Assembly: GCF_028368975.1 (NCBI RefSeq) | Contig: NZ_JAQNDM010000002.1 | Location: 5,884,425 to 5,948,424, forward strand | Source: Stigmatella ashevillena | Lineage (GTDB): Bacteria; Myxococcota; Myxococcia; Myxococcales; Myxococcaceae | Length of the DNA: 64,000 bases | Direction: 5' to 3' | Shown here: positions 44,401-51,599 of the stretch, piece by piece | Layout: each line of letters starts with the position of its first letter | Numbering within the stretch: the first letter of the stretch is position 1 | The notes under the pieces: model-generated | What the model was told of the DNA's origin: nothing | Databases searched by the model: none | What the model saw: the letters and a program-made list of their open reading frames with translations, nothing else | Translations under genes and position numbers: made by a program

Positions 44401-47400
44401 CCGGCTTCCAGGGCGCATCCAGCGAGTGCAGGAGCGCCACCTTCTGGGCCTCGCGGAAATACTCGACGGGCTTGTGGCGGAGGTTCAGCACCTGGGCGGC
44501 GGCGTAGCGCTGCTCGGAGACATCGCTGGCGAGCGCTTCGGCCAGCTTCACCATGCGGCGGGGGCGCTCCTCCTCGGCGGGCCACTCCTTCATGTCACCG
44601 GCCTTCTCTGGCCGGGGCGGCATCAGCACCTCCACGAGGTGCGCGAGGAAGGCCTCTGGCTCGGCCCGCAGCTCCAGGGCGCGCGCGGCGGCGTAGCGCA
44701 CCTCGGCCCGGGCGCTGGACAGGGCGCTGGTGAGCAGATCCGGCGGCTCGCCACGGCGCGAGGCGCGCAAGTCCCGGGCGAGGATGATGGCGAACACCCG
44801 CTCCTGCACCTCCCGGTGGGAGTCCTCCAGGCCGTGGAGCATGCCCCCCTCGCCCGAGGCACCGAGGGCGGCGAAGGAGAGGAGGGCGCCCAGCCGGACG
44901 GGCAGGTGCTCATGGCGCAGCGTTCCGGTGAGCACGGGCAGGGCGCGCACGTCTCCCAGGCGCGCGAGGCCATCGGCCGCCCAGGAGCGCACCGCCACCA
45001 TCGAGTGGCCCAACGCATCCAACAAGGCCCCCTCGTCCCCCCGGCGGCTGGCGGTGGCGAGGCCTCGGGCGCCCTGCTCCTTCACCTCGTTCTGCTCGTG
45101 CTGGAGCAGGGTCGTATAAAAGGAGAGCAGTCGGCGCGAGCCCAGCGTGGCCAGGGCGCTGGCGGCGCGGGCCCGCAGCGGGAGGAGGAGCTGCGGTGGG
45201 TAGCGACGCTCCAGCTCCTTGTCCGTGAGGAGGGAGCGCATGGGCTCGATGATGTCTTCGGCGCCCCGCGCGGCGAGCAGCTCCGCGGCGCGGACCTGGA
45301 GGGACAGGGTGGCGGAGAGGAGGCCTGCGAGCAGCGGGCCGTTCTCATCCCGCACGAGCGTGTCCAGGGTTTCGAGGGCCTGCGTGTGGACGGTAGGGGC
45401 CTCATCCTGGATGAGCTTGAGCAGGGGCGAGCGCAGGGGACCCACCGGGGCCTCCGCGGCGCCCTTCGCCGCGAGGGTCCGCAGCGAAGCGTGCGCCGTG
45501 CCGAGCGCGGCGAGGTAGGGCTCGGGCTGCTGTTTGCCCACGCGCTTCACCCAGGCCTCGTAGGCGGCGGTGGCCACGCCCGCGTCCCGGTCCTTCACGG
45601 TCTCCTTGAGCCGGTCGAGCGCCCAGGCTTCCTGGCTCCGCTGGGCCAACACTTCGACGGCGCGCAGGCGCAGGTCCGGGAAACGGCCGGCCAGGGCGCG
45701 GTCCAAGGCCTTCTCGGGGGCCTTCTCGTTCCAGGCCCAGAGGGTGCGGAAGGCCTCGTCCCGAACCTTGCTGGACTCGTCCTCCAGCGCGTTGCCGAGC
45801 AGGGTCTCGGCCCCTCCGAGACGGTGCGCGGGGGTGCCCAGCTCCACCAGCCGGGCCAGTCCGCGCACGCGCACGTCCTCGAAGGAGGAGCGCAGGGCGG
45901 CTTCCGTGCTGGACAGGGGCGTCTCCGCGTCCAGGGCCACCACGGCCTCGAAGGCGGCGGCCCGCACATCCGCCTGCTCGTCGTCGAGCATCCACACCAG
46001 CCGCTCGCGGCCCCGGGGATCCTTCAGCACCTGGAGCGCGAAGGCGGCGAACCGGCGGATGGCGGCGTCCGGCTCGCGGGAGAGTTGCAGCAGGGCGCCC
46101 AGGGCGCGCGTGTCACCGAGGTAGGCCAGCGCCTGGGCGCCGAGCGCCGCGGTGTCCGGGGTGCGGCACGCCATGGCGGCCAGCAGCGGCTCCAGGTCCG
46201 CCTCGGTGAGCTCCGCCCCGGCCTGTCCCACGCCGGGGAGCTGGGCCCTCGCGGCCTGGGCCTCGGCGTTGGAGACGGGCTTGTCCTTGTCCGGAGTGGC
46301 CTGGGCCGAAGGCGTCCGGGACAGGCGGGCCAGCCTGCGGCCCACGTCGAGCCCCGAGCGGACGAAGTCTGGATCCAGCTTCTCCAGGGCCTGGGCGAGC
46401 GCGCGGCGCTCCATCACGCGCAACAGGAAGGCGATGTGGCGCACGTCGGCGTTCGCATCGTCCAGGGAGCGGGCCACCAGGGGCTGGAGCGAAGCGGAGC
46501 CGAGCTGCCCGGCCCAGGCCGCGCGCAGCAGCACCTCGGTCTTGAGGGGAGCGGGGCCTCGTTCGAAGGCCGTCCGAAGGGGCTCGGTGCTGCCTTCGGG
46601 GGAGGCCTGGGTGAGGGCGTCCAGGGCGGCGAGCCCCACGGAAGGATCCGGATCCGAGAGCTTGCCGGCGATGAGGCCGGGCACCAGGGGAGAGGAGCCC
46701 GCGAGCGCGGCGAGCCGCCGCAGACCTGCGGCCCGCATGTCCGCGTGGCGCGACTCGAGCGCGGCGCGCGGGGCGGCCAGGGGGGATTCCTCCAGTGTGG
46801 CCAGGGCCTCCAGCGCGGCGGCGCGGACGGCGGGAAACTCATCCTCGAGCCGCTCGCGCAGCTTGGGGCGGGCGCCGGTCCGGCCCTTCGCGGCCAGCTC
46901 GGAGGCGGCCAGCGCGCGCACCGCGGCGTCGCGGTCCGAGGAGAGCACCTGGAGGACGAAGCTCAGGGCTTCGGGCTCTTCCAGTGCGGCGGCCTCGCGG
47001 ACGGCGGCCTCGCGGCGGGGACGGCCCTCCTCCAGGGCATCGTTCAGGGCATCGATGCCGTGGGCGTAGCTGAGCCGCTCGTCCGTGGGGGTGCCGTCAG
47101 GGGCCACGGTGATGCGGAGCACCTTGCGCAGGTCTCCGCCGGTGAAGGCATGGCCCAGGACCGTCTTGGCCTGACGGGGGTTGGCGGGGGGCGCGAAGAC
47201 GAGCGCATGCAGCGGCTTGCTGCCGCCATCGAAGCTGCGGGGTTTGCGGCGCTCGTCCAGGCGCCACACCTTCACTTGGCCATCGGCCCCGGCGGTCCAG
47301 AAGCGGTCCTTGGCCTCCTGGCCGGGCTCGGCTGCGGGGGTGGGCGGGAAGAGCAGGGCGAGCACGGGGCCTGCATGGCCAGAGTCCTTGTCCCCGCGCG

Positions 47401-48037
47401 TCTCGAATTCCACGGCGCCGGCGAGGTACCAGATGCGGATGCGGCCATCGTCTCCCGCGGACACGAGTCGGCCATCCCGGGGGGTGAAGGCGAGGGCGCG
47501 CACGGGGCCGTCATGGCCGGGCATGTCACGCTGGGCGCTGGAGGCGAGGGTGAAGGAACGGACGACGGCGTCATCACCCGCGCAGGCGACGGTGGCGTGG
47601 TTCGGAGCGACAGCGACGGCGCGCAGCGGCTGGGCGGAGGCCTGCCATTCCTGGAGCTTCGAGCCGGACGCCAGGGCCCAGGCCCGCAGGGCGCCATCCA
47701 TGCCCACGGAGTAGAGGCGCTGGCCGTTGAGGCCGAGGGCCAGGGCGGTGCAGCCGCCAGGGTGGGCTCCGGCCAGCTCGAGTTCCTGCGTGCCATCGCC
47801 GAGGGCGCCCACGCGCACGGTGCCATCCGCGCCGGCAGCCACCCAGCGCTCGCCGGCGAGCGCCAGGGCGAGGATGGCAGAGGGAAGCTCCACGCTCCAC
47901 AGCACCTTGTTGGCGGCGAAGTCGTACGCGGTGAGCTTGCTGGCGGAGGTGGCGCGCGTGCCGCCCACGAGGAGCACCCGGCCGTTGGCCGCGAGCGCCC
48001 GTACCTTCTCGATGTTGCCGATGGCGAGGTTGGCCAT
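41477..48037 (-). CDS. Giant WD40-HEAT repeat protein
   Basis: This is a 2186-residue protein. Residues 1 to about 330 are WD40 blades (HDGPVRALAFTPRDGRLVSA then GDDGRIRIWYL). The remaining 1800 residues are a continuous array of HEAT-like helical pairs (for example EEPEALSFVLQVLSSDRDAA, DVRAAAFEAVVALD, GDARALPVLTGTL), forming a very long superhelical scaffold. No catalytic domain or membrane segment is seen. The gene is the first of a minus-strand operon and its end overlaps the SWIM gene by four bases. A scaffold or sensor role is the natural reading. The 186 bp upstream separate it from the divergent JAMM gene. Confidence 0.85.
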   Translation of the reverse strand: MANLAIGNIEKVRALAANGRVLLVGGTRATSASKLTAYDFAANKVLWSVELPSAILALALAGERWVAAGADGTVRVGALGDGTQELELAGAHPGGCTALALGLNGQRLYSVGMDGALRAWALASGSKLQEWQASAQPLRAVAVAPNHATVACAGDDAVVRSFTLASSAQRDMPGHDGPVRALAFTPRDGRLVSAGDDGRIRIWYLAGAVEFETRGDKDSGHAGPVLALLFPPTPAAEPGQEAKDRFWTAGADGQVKVWRLDERRKPRSFDGGSKPLHALVFAPPANPRQAKTVLGHAFTGGDLRKVLRITVAPDGTPTDERLSYAHGIDALNDALEEGRPRREAAVREAAALEEPEALSFVLQVLSSDRDAAVRALAASELAAKGRTGARPKLRERLEDEFPAVRAAALEALATLEESPLAAPRAALESRHADMRAAGLRRLAALAGSSPLVPGLIAGKLSDPDPSVGLAALDALTQASPEGSTEPLRTAFERGPAPLKTEVLLRAAWAGQLGSASLQPLVARSLDDANADVRHIAFLLRVMERRALAQALEKLDPDFVRSGLDVGRRLARLSRTPSAQATPDKDKPVSNAEAQAARAQLPGVGQAGAELTEADLEPLLAAMACRTPDTAALGAQALAYLGDTRALGALLQLSREPDAAIRRFAAFALQVLKDPRGRERLVWMLDDEQADVRAAAFEAVVALDAETPLSSTEAALRSSFEDVRVRGLARLVELGTPAHRLGGAETLLGNALEDESSKVRDEAFRTLWAWNEKAPEKALDRALAGRFPDLRLRAVEVLAQRSQEAWALDRLKETVKDRDAGVATAAYEAWVKRVGKQQPEPYLAALGTAHASLRTLAAKGAAEAPVGPLRSPLLKLIQDEAPTVHTQALETLDTLVRDENGPLLAGLLSATLSLQVRAAELLAARGAEDIIEPMRSLLTDKELERRYPPQLLLPLRARAASALATLGSRRLLSFYTTLLQHEQNEVKEQGARGLATASRRGDEGALLDALGHSMVAVRSWAADGLARLGDVRALPVLTGTLRHEHLPVRLGALLSFAALGASGEGGMLHGLEDSHREVQERVFAIILARDLRASRRGEPPDLLTSALSSARAEVRYAAARALELRAEPEAFLAHLVEVLMPPRPEKAGDMKEWPAEEERPRRMVKLAEALASDVSEQRYAAAQVLNLRHKPVEYFREAQKVALLHSLDAPWKPETTPRPGPDTDKPAKRWLRRLFSTGTSSGKEAAPSAEALASVERQHLRRLAFGAYVGLLRQVSTEGDEGHRVRRDSVDRVVKLTQEGFAGRPAAVAALLRALEDPHQLVRKAALAGLQELYPAGSDEPLALALASLSQDVARAALDTLATRGDAARPRITAALNSPLPEVRRYAFELLEKLSPKGSLEPLLAALSSEHADLRVGVIERLAGANDARVTEALGRAMASEHEDLRMRAAELLAWRKDDRTVEVLSTFLRSENAPTAARALEALTRLASPAAVAALASRLRAAPGPDERTALVKALGRTLLPEAVEVLAQQVLEDEAPSVRLACITAAIGVADRNVKPSAQGPRDLKKRDMALAVRFLRAAARSPDVAVRQAVPRELAPGADVGQDALLLSLFPDRDVTVRREAVAHYSWRVVHEGAKVEPIEEVLRAGARELMLPAAEAVASKGLPSALRPLLLYARAGEPGDRERALLALGTLGDARALAELEAVAGGGTAEAPAEPSMVVAAVEGLGRLAAKLPEGEDRKRLEEKVEAAALEAGSLEQQQAGVRGLRFIGGERVRAKLEALLTDDTTASSVRLTAAAELGKLGALEAEPTLARVLDTQDGLLRQEARKALDTLFPKDRVRVEFLAVMSRHPDISQPAAAYLADEAEPAQLVPHLATLKDEALRQRIRRGIARRGGLPVPELAVLLAHAEPRAREEAAQVIGTWTGEPRAPLSPAHASTLQGALAAAERRTAAEWAAAPGAKRPPLTSAWQRLLWAGARLGTAPLATGAHAILQGGEAGAPATVRQEAARTLSTLGTAEAGAQPALATAKERTSAAEALRIALTDTDARVRSAAAAALARLAPERTDWALAVKPFDPVAVGPLAAGLRTPEPLATSEGRRAALPTLLASHQWEPLRPLATGGSTPAVKQDALAALGRMGDEGAANLLQGLAFDKAQPEALRKAAWRAHQRARRALARNRKEGTAS

Positions 48038-48223
48038 GTCGCTCTGAAGCCTCCGGTGCGGCGAGGGTGCGGTGCGTGATGCCGCACTCCGGGTGACTCA
48101 TGGCACACTGCGCGGTGCCAAGGAGCCGCCGGTTTAGCACAGGCCCTTAGGCGGAAGGGGCAGCAGATGAGGGACGGCTTTTACGAACATTTCAAGGAAG
48201 ACAGCTCTCTGTGCTAGAAAGTC

Positions 48224-48880
48224 GTGACGTTGAGGAGGGAGGCTGGAGGGTCATGCAGAGACATCGTTGGGCGCTCGGGTTGCGGCTCTTTTCCTGGGAT
48301 GTGCCCTGCGCCAGGGCGCAAGCCAGAGCCCGTCTTCGCCATGAAGGAGGATGGTGCGGTTTGGGTTAAAGGTCCCTGGGAAGAGATCCACCCCTCGGCG
48401 GACGTGGATGAAGTCATTGATCAGCTTTGTCCCATCATTACGCAGCTCCCGCTCGCGACGGCCCGGGACCATGGCCAAGAGTACTGCGGCGTTCTCTACT
48501 GGATGCCGGATGGCAAGTCTTACGCGAGTCATGCGTCATCGCTGGGGAAGGTGCTGACGCTGGGACCTTCGCGAAAGAAGACCTGCCGCGTTCCAGTGGA
48601 AGTCCGTGATGACCGGGGGAAGGCCCATCTTCGTGCTGACTTTCACAGTCATCCCTGGCGGCCGTCACCCATTTCGCCAGAGGACATGTTCGCGAAGAAT
48701 CAGGTTTTTTCGATTCGCATTCAGTTCGATGCCGGGTGCCGTGTGCTCAAGTACCTTCCGTTTCGAGAGGAAAATCGTCCGGGAGAGTTGTACGAGCGCC
48801 AAGGCCAGAAGTGGCGTCTTGTCGGCGTCGTGAAGCCTGAGAACAAGGCGATTGGAAAAGTGACGGAGGTGGCGCCATGA
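48224..48880 (+). CDS. JAMM (JAB/MPN-type) metalloprotease-like protein
   Basis: The conserved domain runs from MKEDGAVWVKGPWEE (ATG at 48341) to the end. It has a complete JAMM motif: Glu in GQEYCGVLYW, then DFHSHP followed by ten residues to the Asp of SPED (HxHx10D). Relatives are zinc isopeptidases or proteases. The true start is unclear: GTG 48224, ATG 48299 and ATG 48341 are in frame. A lipoprotein-like signal (MQRHRWALGLR from 48253, then LFLGCA) can be read only in the other two frames, so the signal peptide may have been lost by frameshift. The next lipoprotein gene overlaps by four bases. Confidence 0.72.
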   Translation: MTLRREAGGSCRDIVGRSGCGSFPGMCPAPGRKPEPVFAMKEDGAVWVKGPWEEIHPSADVDEVIDQLCPIITQLPLATARDHGQEYCGVLYWMPDGKSYASHASSLGKVLTLGPSRKKTCRVPVEVRDDRGKAHLRADFHSHPWRPSPISPEDMFAKNQVFSIRIQFDAGCRVLKYLPFREENRPGELYERQGQKWRLVGVVKPENKAIGKVTEVAP

Positions 48881-49305
48881 GCGGCCGGTGGGCTGTGTGG
48901 GTCAGTTTGTTTTCGCTTCTCCTCACGTCGTGTGCGCTTTTGAAAAAGCCGCCGCGTCCCGCGTATGCCGCGCCAGAAGAGGCTGCGGCGGTGGAGTTTC
49001 CGCTCACGGTTCCCGAAAAAACCACGAACCTGGACGGGGTCACCCTTCGTGCCATCAATCTTGCGTTGGAGGATTTCTTGCCCTGGGATCGGGAGCCTCC
49101 CAGAGACGCCTCCCGCGAAGATGTCTGCTTCTACCAGAGGGATTCCTACGACGTCATGGCTTGGCCAGGACGGGAGCATCAGGTCTTGGTGAGCATCTCC
49201 CTCCGGCCGGAGACATGCGATCGCAGCCCTTCACCCCTGCTGGATGTGGGGGCTCGTTATGCAGTGGATACCCAAGCGTGGCGCATCTTGGCTGTTCAAC
49301 GATAG
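48877..49305 (+). CDS. Small lipoprotein coupled to the JAMM protein
   Basis: This is a 142-residue protein with signal and lipobox WVSLFSLLLTSC. The mature domain has no recognised family (LALEDFLPWDREPP, RETCDRSPS-like end). It overlaps the JAMM gene by ATGA, so the two are made together. It may be the partner or inhibitor of the JAMM protein in the envelope (inference). Confidence 0.7.
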   Translation: MSGRWAVWVSLFSLLLTSCALLKKPPRPAYAAPEEAAAVEFPLTVPEKTTNLDGVTLRAINLALEDFLPWDREPPRDASREDVCFYQRDSYDVMAWPGREHQVLVSISLRPETCDRSPSPLLDVGARYAVDTQAWRILAVQR

Positions 49306-49329
49306 GAACAACCTGAGGAGAACTCTGGC

Positions 49330-50571
49330 GTGCAGACAATCAGAAGTGTTGTGACGGGTGTGGCCTCCTTCCTGGCGGTCCTGTCCTCGGTGGGCGTTTC
49401 GCCGGACGCTTCGGCCCTGCCACTGACCGGCGTGTACCGGGGCGAGGTCTACTCTCAGCCCAACACCGTCAACGCGTACTCCACGTGGCTCGGCTACAAC
49501 GTCACCCTGGGCCAGGGCCATCAGGCCAAGGACAGCTGGGCCAACATCGAGAATCCCACATGGCAGCTCCAGTCCTGGGGCAACTGGGTTCGCGCCCAGC
49601 CGGGCCGGAGGCTCAACTACTCGGTTTCCATGTTCCCCAGCGGGCAGGGCTCGCTGGCCGAGTGCGCACAGGGGCTCTACGACTTCCGCTTCAAGGCGCT
49701 CGCGAACAACATGGCCTCCTACGGCCTTCAGAACAGCATCCTCCGTCTGGGCTGGGAGTTCAGCGGCAGCTGGATGCCGTGGTACTCCGGCGGCGGGCGA
49801 CAAGCGAACTTCGCGGCCTGCTTCCGCCGCATCGTGACGGCCATGCGCACCGCCCAGCCTGCCGCGGGCTTCCAGTTCGACTGGAACCCCAACTACGACA
49901 TTGCCTCCAGCGACCTGGCGGCCACCTATCCCGGGGATGCGTATGTCGATTACATCGGCCTGGACATGTACGACCAGGGCTGGAACGGCCTCTACCCGGT
50001 TCCGGCGGGCTGTACGGGCTCATGCGAGCTGGGCCGTTGGCAGACCGTCTGGAACAACCAGTTCGCGCCCGCGCTGACCCAGTTCCGCACCTTCGCGCAA
50101 TCCCATGGCAAGCCGCTGTCGATTCCGGAGTGGGGCGTGAACGACGCCCTCACCACGGGCGGCGGGGATGACACCCATTACGTGAAGCAGATGCTGGCGT
50201 TCATTTTCGATCCCGCCAACAACGTGGCGTACCACTCGTATTTCGATGTCCAGGCCGGAGATGGCCACCACCAGCTCTCCAATGTGGACAACGCGGGCGG
50301 CAACACCTTCCGGACGGAGTTCCCCAACGCGGCCGCCGTCTTCAAGAACCACTACGCGGGCCTGAACGCTTCGGTCTCGGCGAGCAAAGCCACGGTGAGC
50401 CCCGCCACGGTGACGCGGGGCTCAAGCTTCCAGGTGGCCGGGTCGGTGACCTCTTCGGCGGCCACCACCGTGGTGGTGAAGTATGAGATTCGCTCCACCA
50501 CCACCCTGGCGCTGTCGGACTGGTCGAAGACCTTGCTCTACCGGAACGACACCCTCTTCACCGCGAACTGA
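49330..50571 (+). CDS. Secreted GH26-like endoglycanase, C-terminal domain truncated
   Basis: This is a 413-residue protein with a signal peptide. The catalytic domain (about 30-335) is GH26/mannanase-like: the acid-base Glu in LGWEFSGSWMPWY, the nucleophile Glu in LSIPEWGVNDA, and YIGLDMYDQGW. After it an Ig-like/CBM segment begins (KATVSPATVTRGSSFQVAGS) and stops abruptly at DTLFTAN, about half a domain short. The stop lies against a convergent lipoprotein gene that is itself truncated. The GTG start has GAGGAGA upstream. It probably degrades plant or microbial beta-mannan-type polymers. Confidence 0.82.
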   Translation: MQTIRSVVTGVASFLAVLSSVGVSPDASALPLTGVYRGEVYSQPNTVNAYSTWLGYNVTLGQGHQAKDSWANIENPTWQLQSWGNWVRAQPGRRLNYSVSMFPSGQGSLAECAQGLYDFRFKALANNMASYGLQNSILRLGWEFSGSWMPWYSGGGRQANFAACFRRIVTAMRTAQPAAGFQFDWNPNYDIASSDLAATYPGDAYVDYIGLDMYDQGWNGLYPVPAGCTGSCELGRWQTVWNNQFAPALTQFRTFAQSHGKPLSIPEWGVNDALTTGGGDDTHYVKQMLAFIFDPANNVAYHSYFDVQAGDGHHQLSNVDNAGGNTFRTEFPNAAAVFKNHYAGLNASVSASKATVSPATVTRGSSFQVAGSVTSSAATTVVVKYEIRSTTTLALSDWSKTLLYRNDTLFTAN

Positions 50572-51493
50572 CGGGCGGCATGGCCATGGCGGCCGGGGTG
50601 AGTTCCAGGTGGAGGCCCTTCTCGGTGAGGCCGATGGATCGCACTCCCCCCGTGGCCGCTGTCCCCAGGTGAAAGCCTGCCTGGGTCTTGGCCGCCAGGA
50701 CTGCCTGGGGGAAGCCGGGCAGCCGGGGGCCCTTGGTGGCCATGGCCGTCCGGCCGCCGAGAGCCGTCAGGGCCACCAGGACGAGGACGCGTGTTCCATT
50801 GTCGCCCAACACCTCCCCGAAGCGGCGCCCCGCCTTCTCCAACTCCTCGAAGGAGCGGGCCTTCGTGGCTGCTTCCGTGAGAGGCCCCCAGGCCCTCACC
50901 AGCGCCCACACCGTGTCCGTGCCCAGGTAGGCCACCAGGTAGGCGGAGATCGCGATGGCGATGCCCTGGGTGACGGGCCGGGGCGCAGTCAGGTGTTCCA
51001 TGTACGCCCCCAGCGCGGAGGTAAGCATGGACTTGAGGGCGATGGGGTTGACGGATTCCTGGGAGGCCTCGGGGGTGTCCTTCCAGGCCGCGTCCCACGC
51101 GAAAGACAAGGCGATCTCCCGCCGGGCCCGCGCATCCAGGATGAAGCCATGGCCCAGCAAAGACAGACAGTCCTCGGGGCTCTCCTGGCGCTTGCACCAG
51201 GGCTGGTAGGTGGGGGCCCGGCCCGCGGTCATGGGGGCGGGGAGAGGCTCCCACGATGTGAGGACGACGCGCTCCTCCAACGGCTCGCGATGCAACGGCA
51301 GGGACATGTTCAGGAGCAGCTCGGTGACCGCCCGTGCGAAATCGTCCGGGCGAATCTCCACGGGTCTCGCGTCAGCAGGCGGGGTGAAGACGTGCGACTG
51401 GCCCCTCCCGGTGTCCAGACGCACGATTCGGGGGGTGGCGCAGCCCGCCACGAGCATCCCCAACATCAGCAATGTCCACCCTTGCAGTCTCAT
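50558..51493 (-). CDS. Lipoprotein delivery module of an AHH-type toxin, toxin domain missing
   Basis: This is a 311-residue lipoprotein (lipobox VAGC). It is a clear paralogue of residues 1 to about 330 of the AHH toxin at 61958: RIVRLDTG/RVVRLEVG, WCKRQESPEDCLSLL/WCERKGQSEDCLRLL, AYLGTDTVWALV/AYLGVDTVWRLL, then GEVLGDNGTR/GEVLGENAAR. Both contain a hydrophobic helical middle. Similarity ends at the common LTPAAMAM/LAPNALAM, where this protein stops and the toxin continues with its nuclease. It may be a disarmed toxin or a competitor for delivery. GGAGGGG precedes the ATG. Confidence 0.8.
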   Translation of the reverse strand: MRLQGWTLLMLGMLVAGCATPRIVRLDTGRGQSHVFTPPADARPVEIRPDDFARAVTELLLNMSLPLHREPLEERVVLTSWEPLPAPMTAGRAPTYQPWCKRQESPEDCLSLLGHGFILDARARREIALSFAWDAAWKDTPEASQESVNPIALKSMLTSALGAYMEHLTAPRPVTQGIAIAISAYLVAYLGTDTVWALVRAWGPLTEAATKARSFEELEKAGRRFGEVLGDNGTRVLVLVALTALGGRTAMATKGPRLPGFPQAVLAAKTQAGFHLGTAATGGVRSIGLTEKGLHLELTPAAMAMPPVSSR

Positions 51494-51599
51494 GCCATCC
51501 CCTCCGTGTGGCGGTCTGTCTCCAATGACAGAGGGACGAAAAATACAGGGCGGATCTGACGTTTCAGAAAGCAGGTTTCCGGTCCGGAGCGGGGCTGTC

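Noticed and set aside
41318-48079. A 2253-codon open frame on the plus strand opposite the WD40-HEAT gene
   Set aside because: GC-rich codon bias makes the complementary strand open; its translation is low-complexity Gly/Arg/His/Gln-rich with no domain, while the minus strand gives clear WD40 and HEAT repeats.
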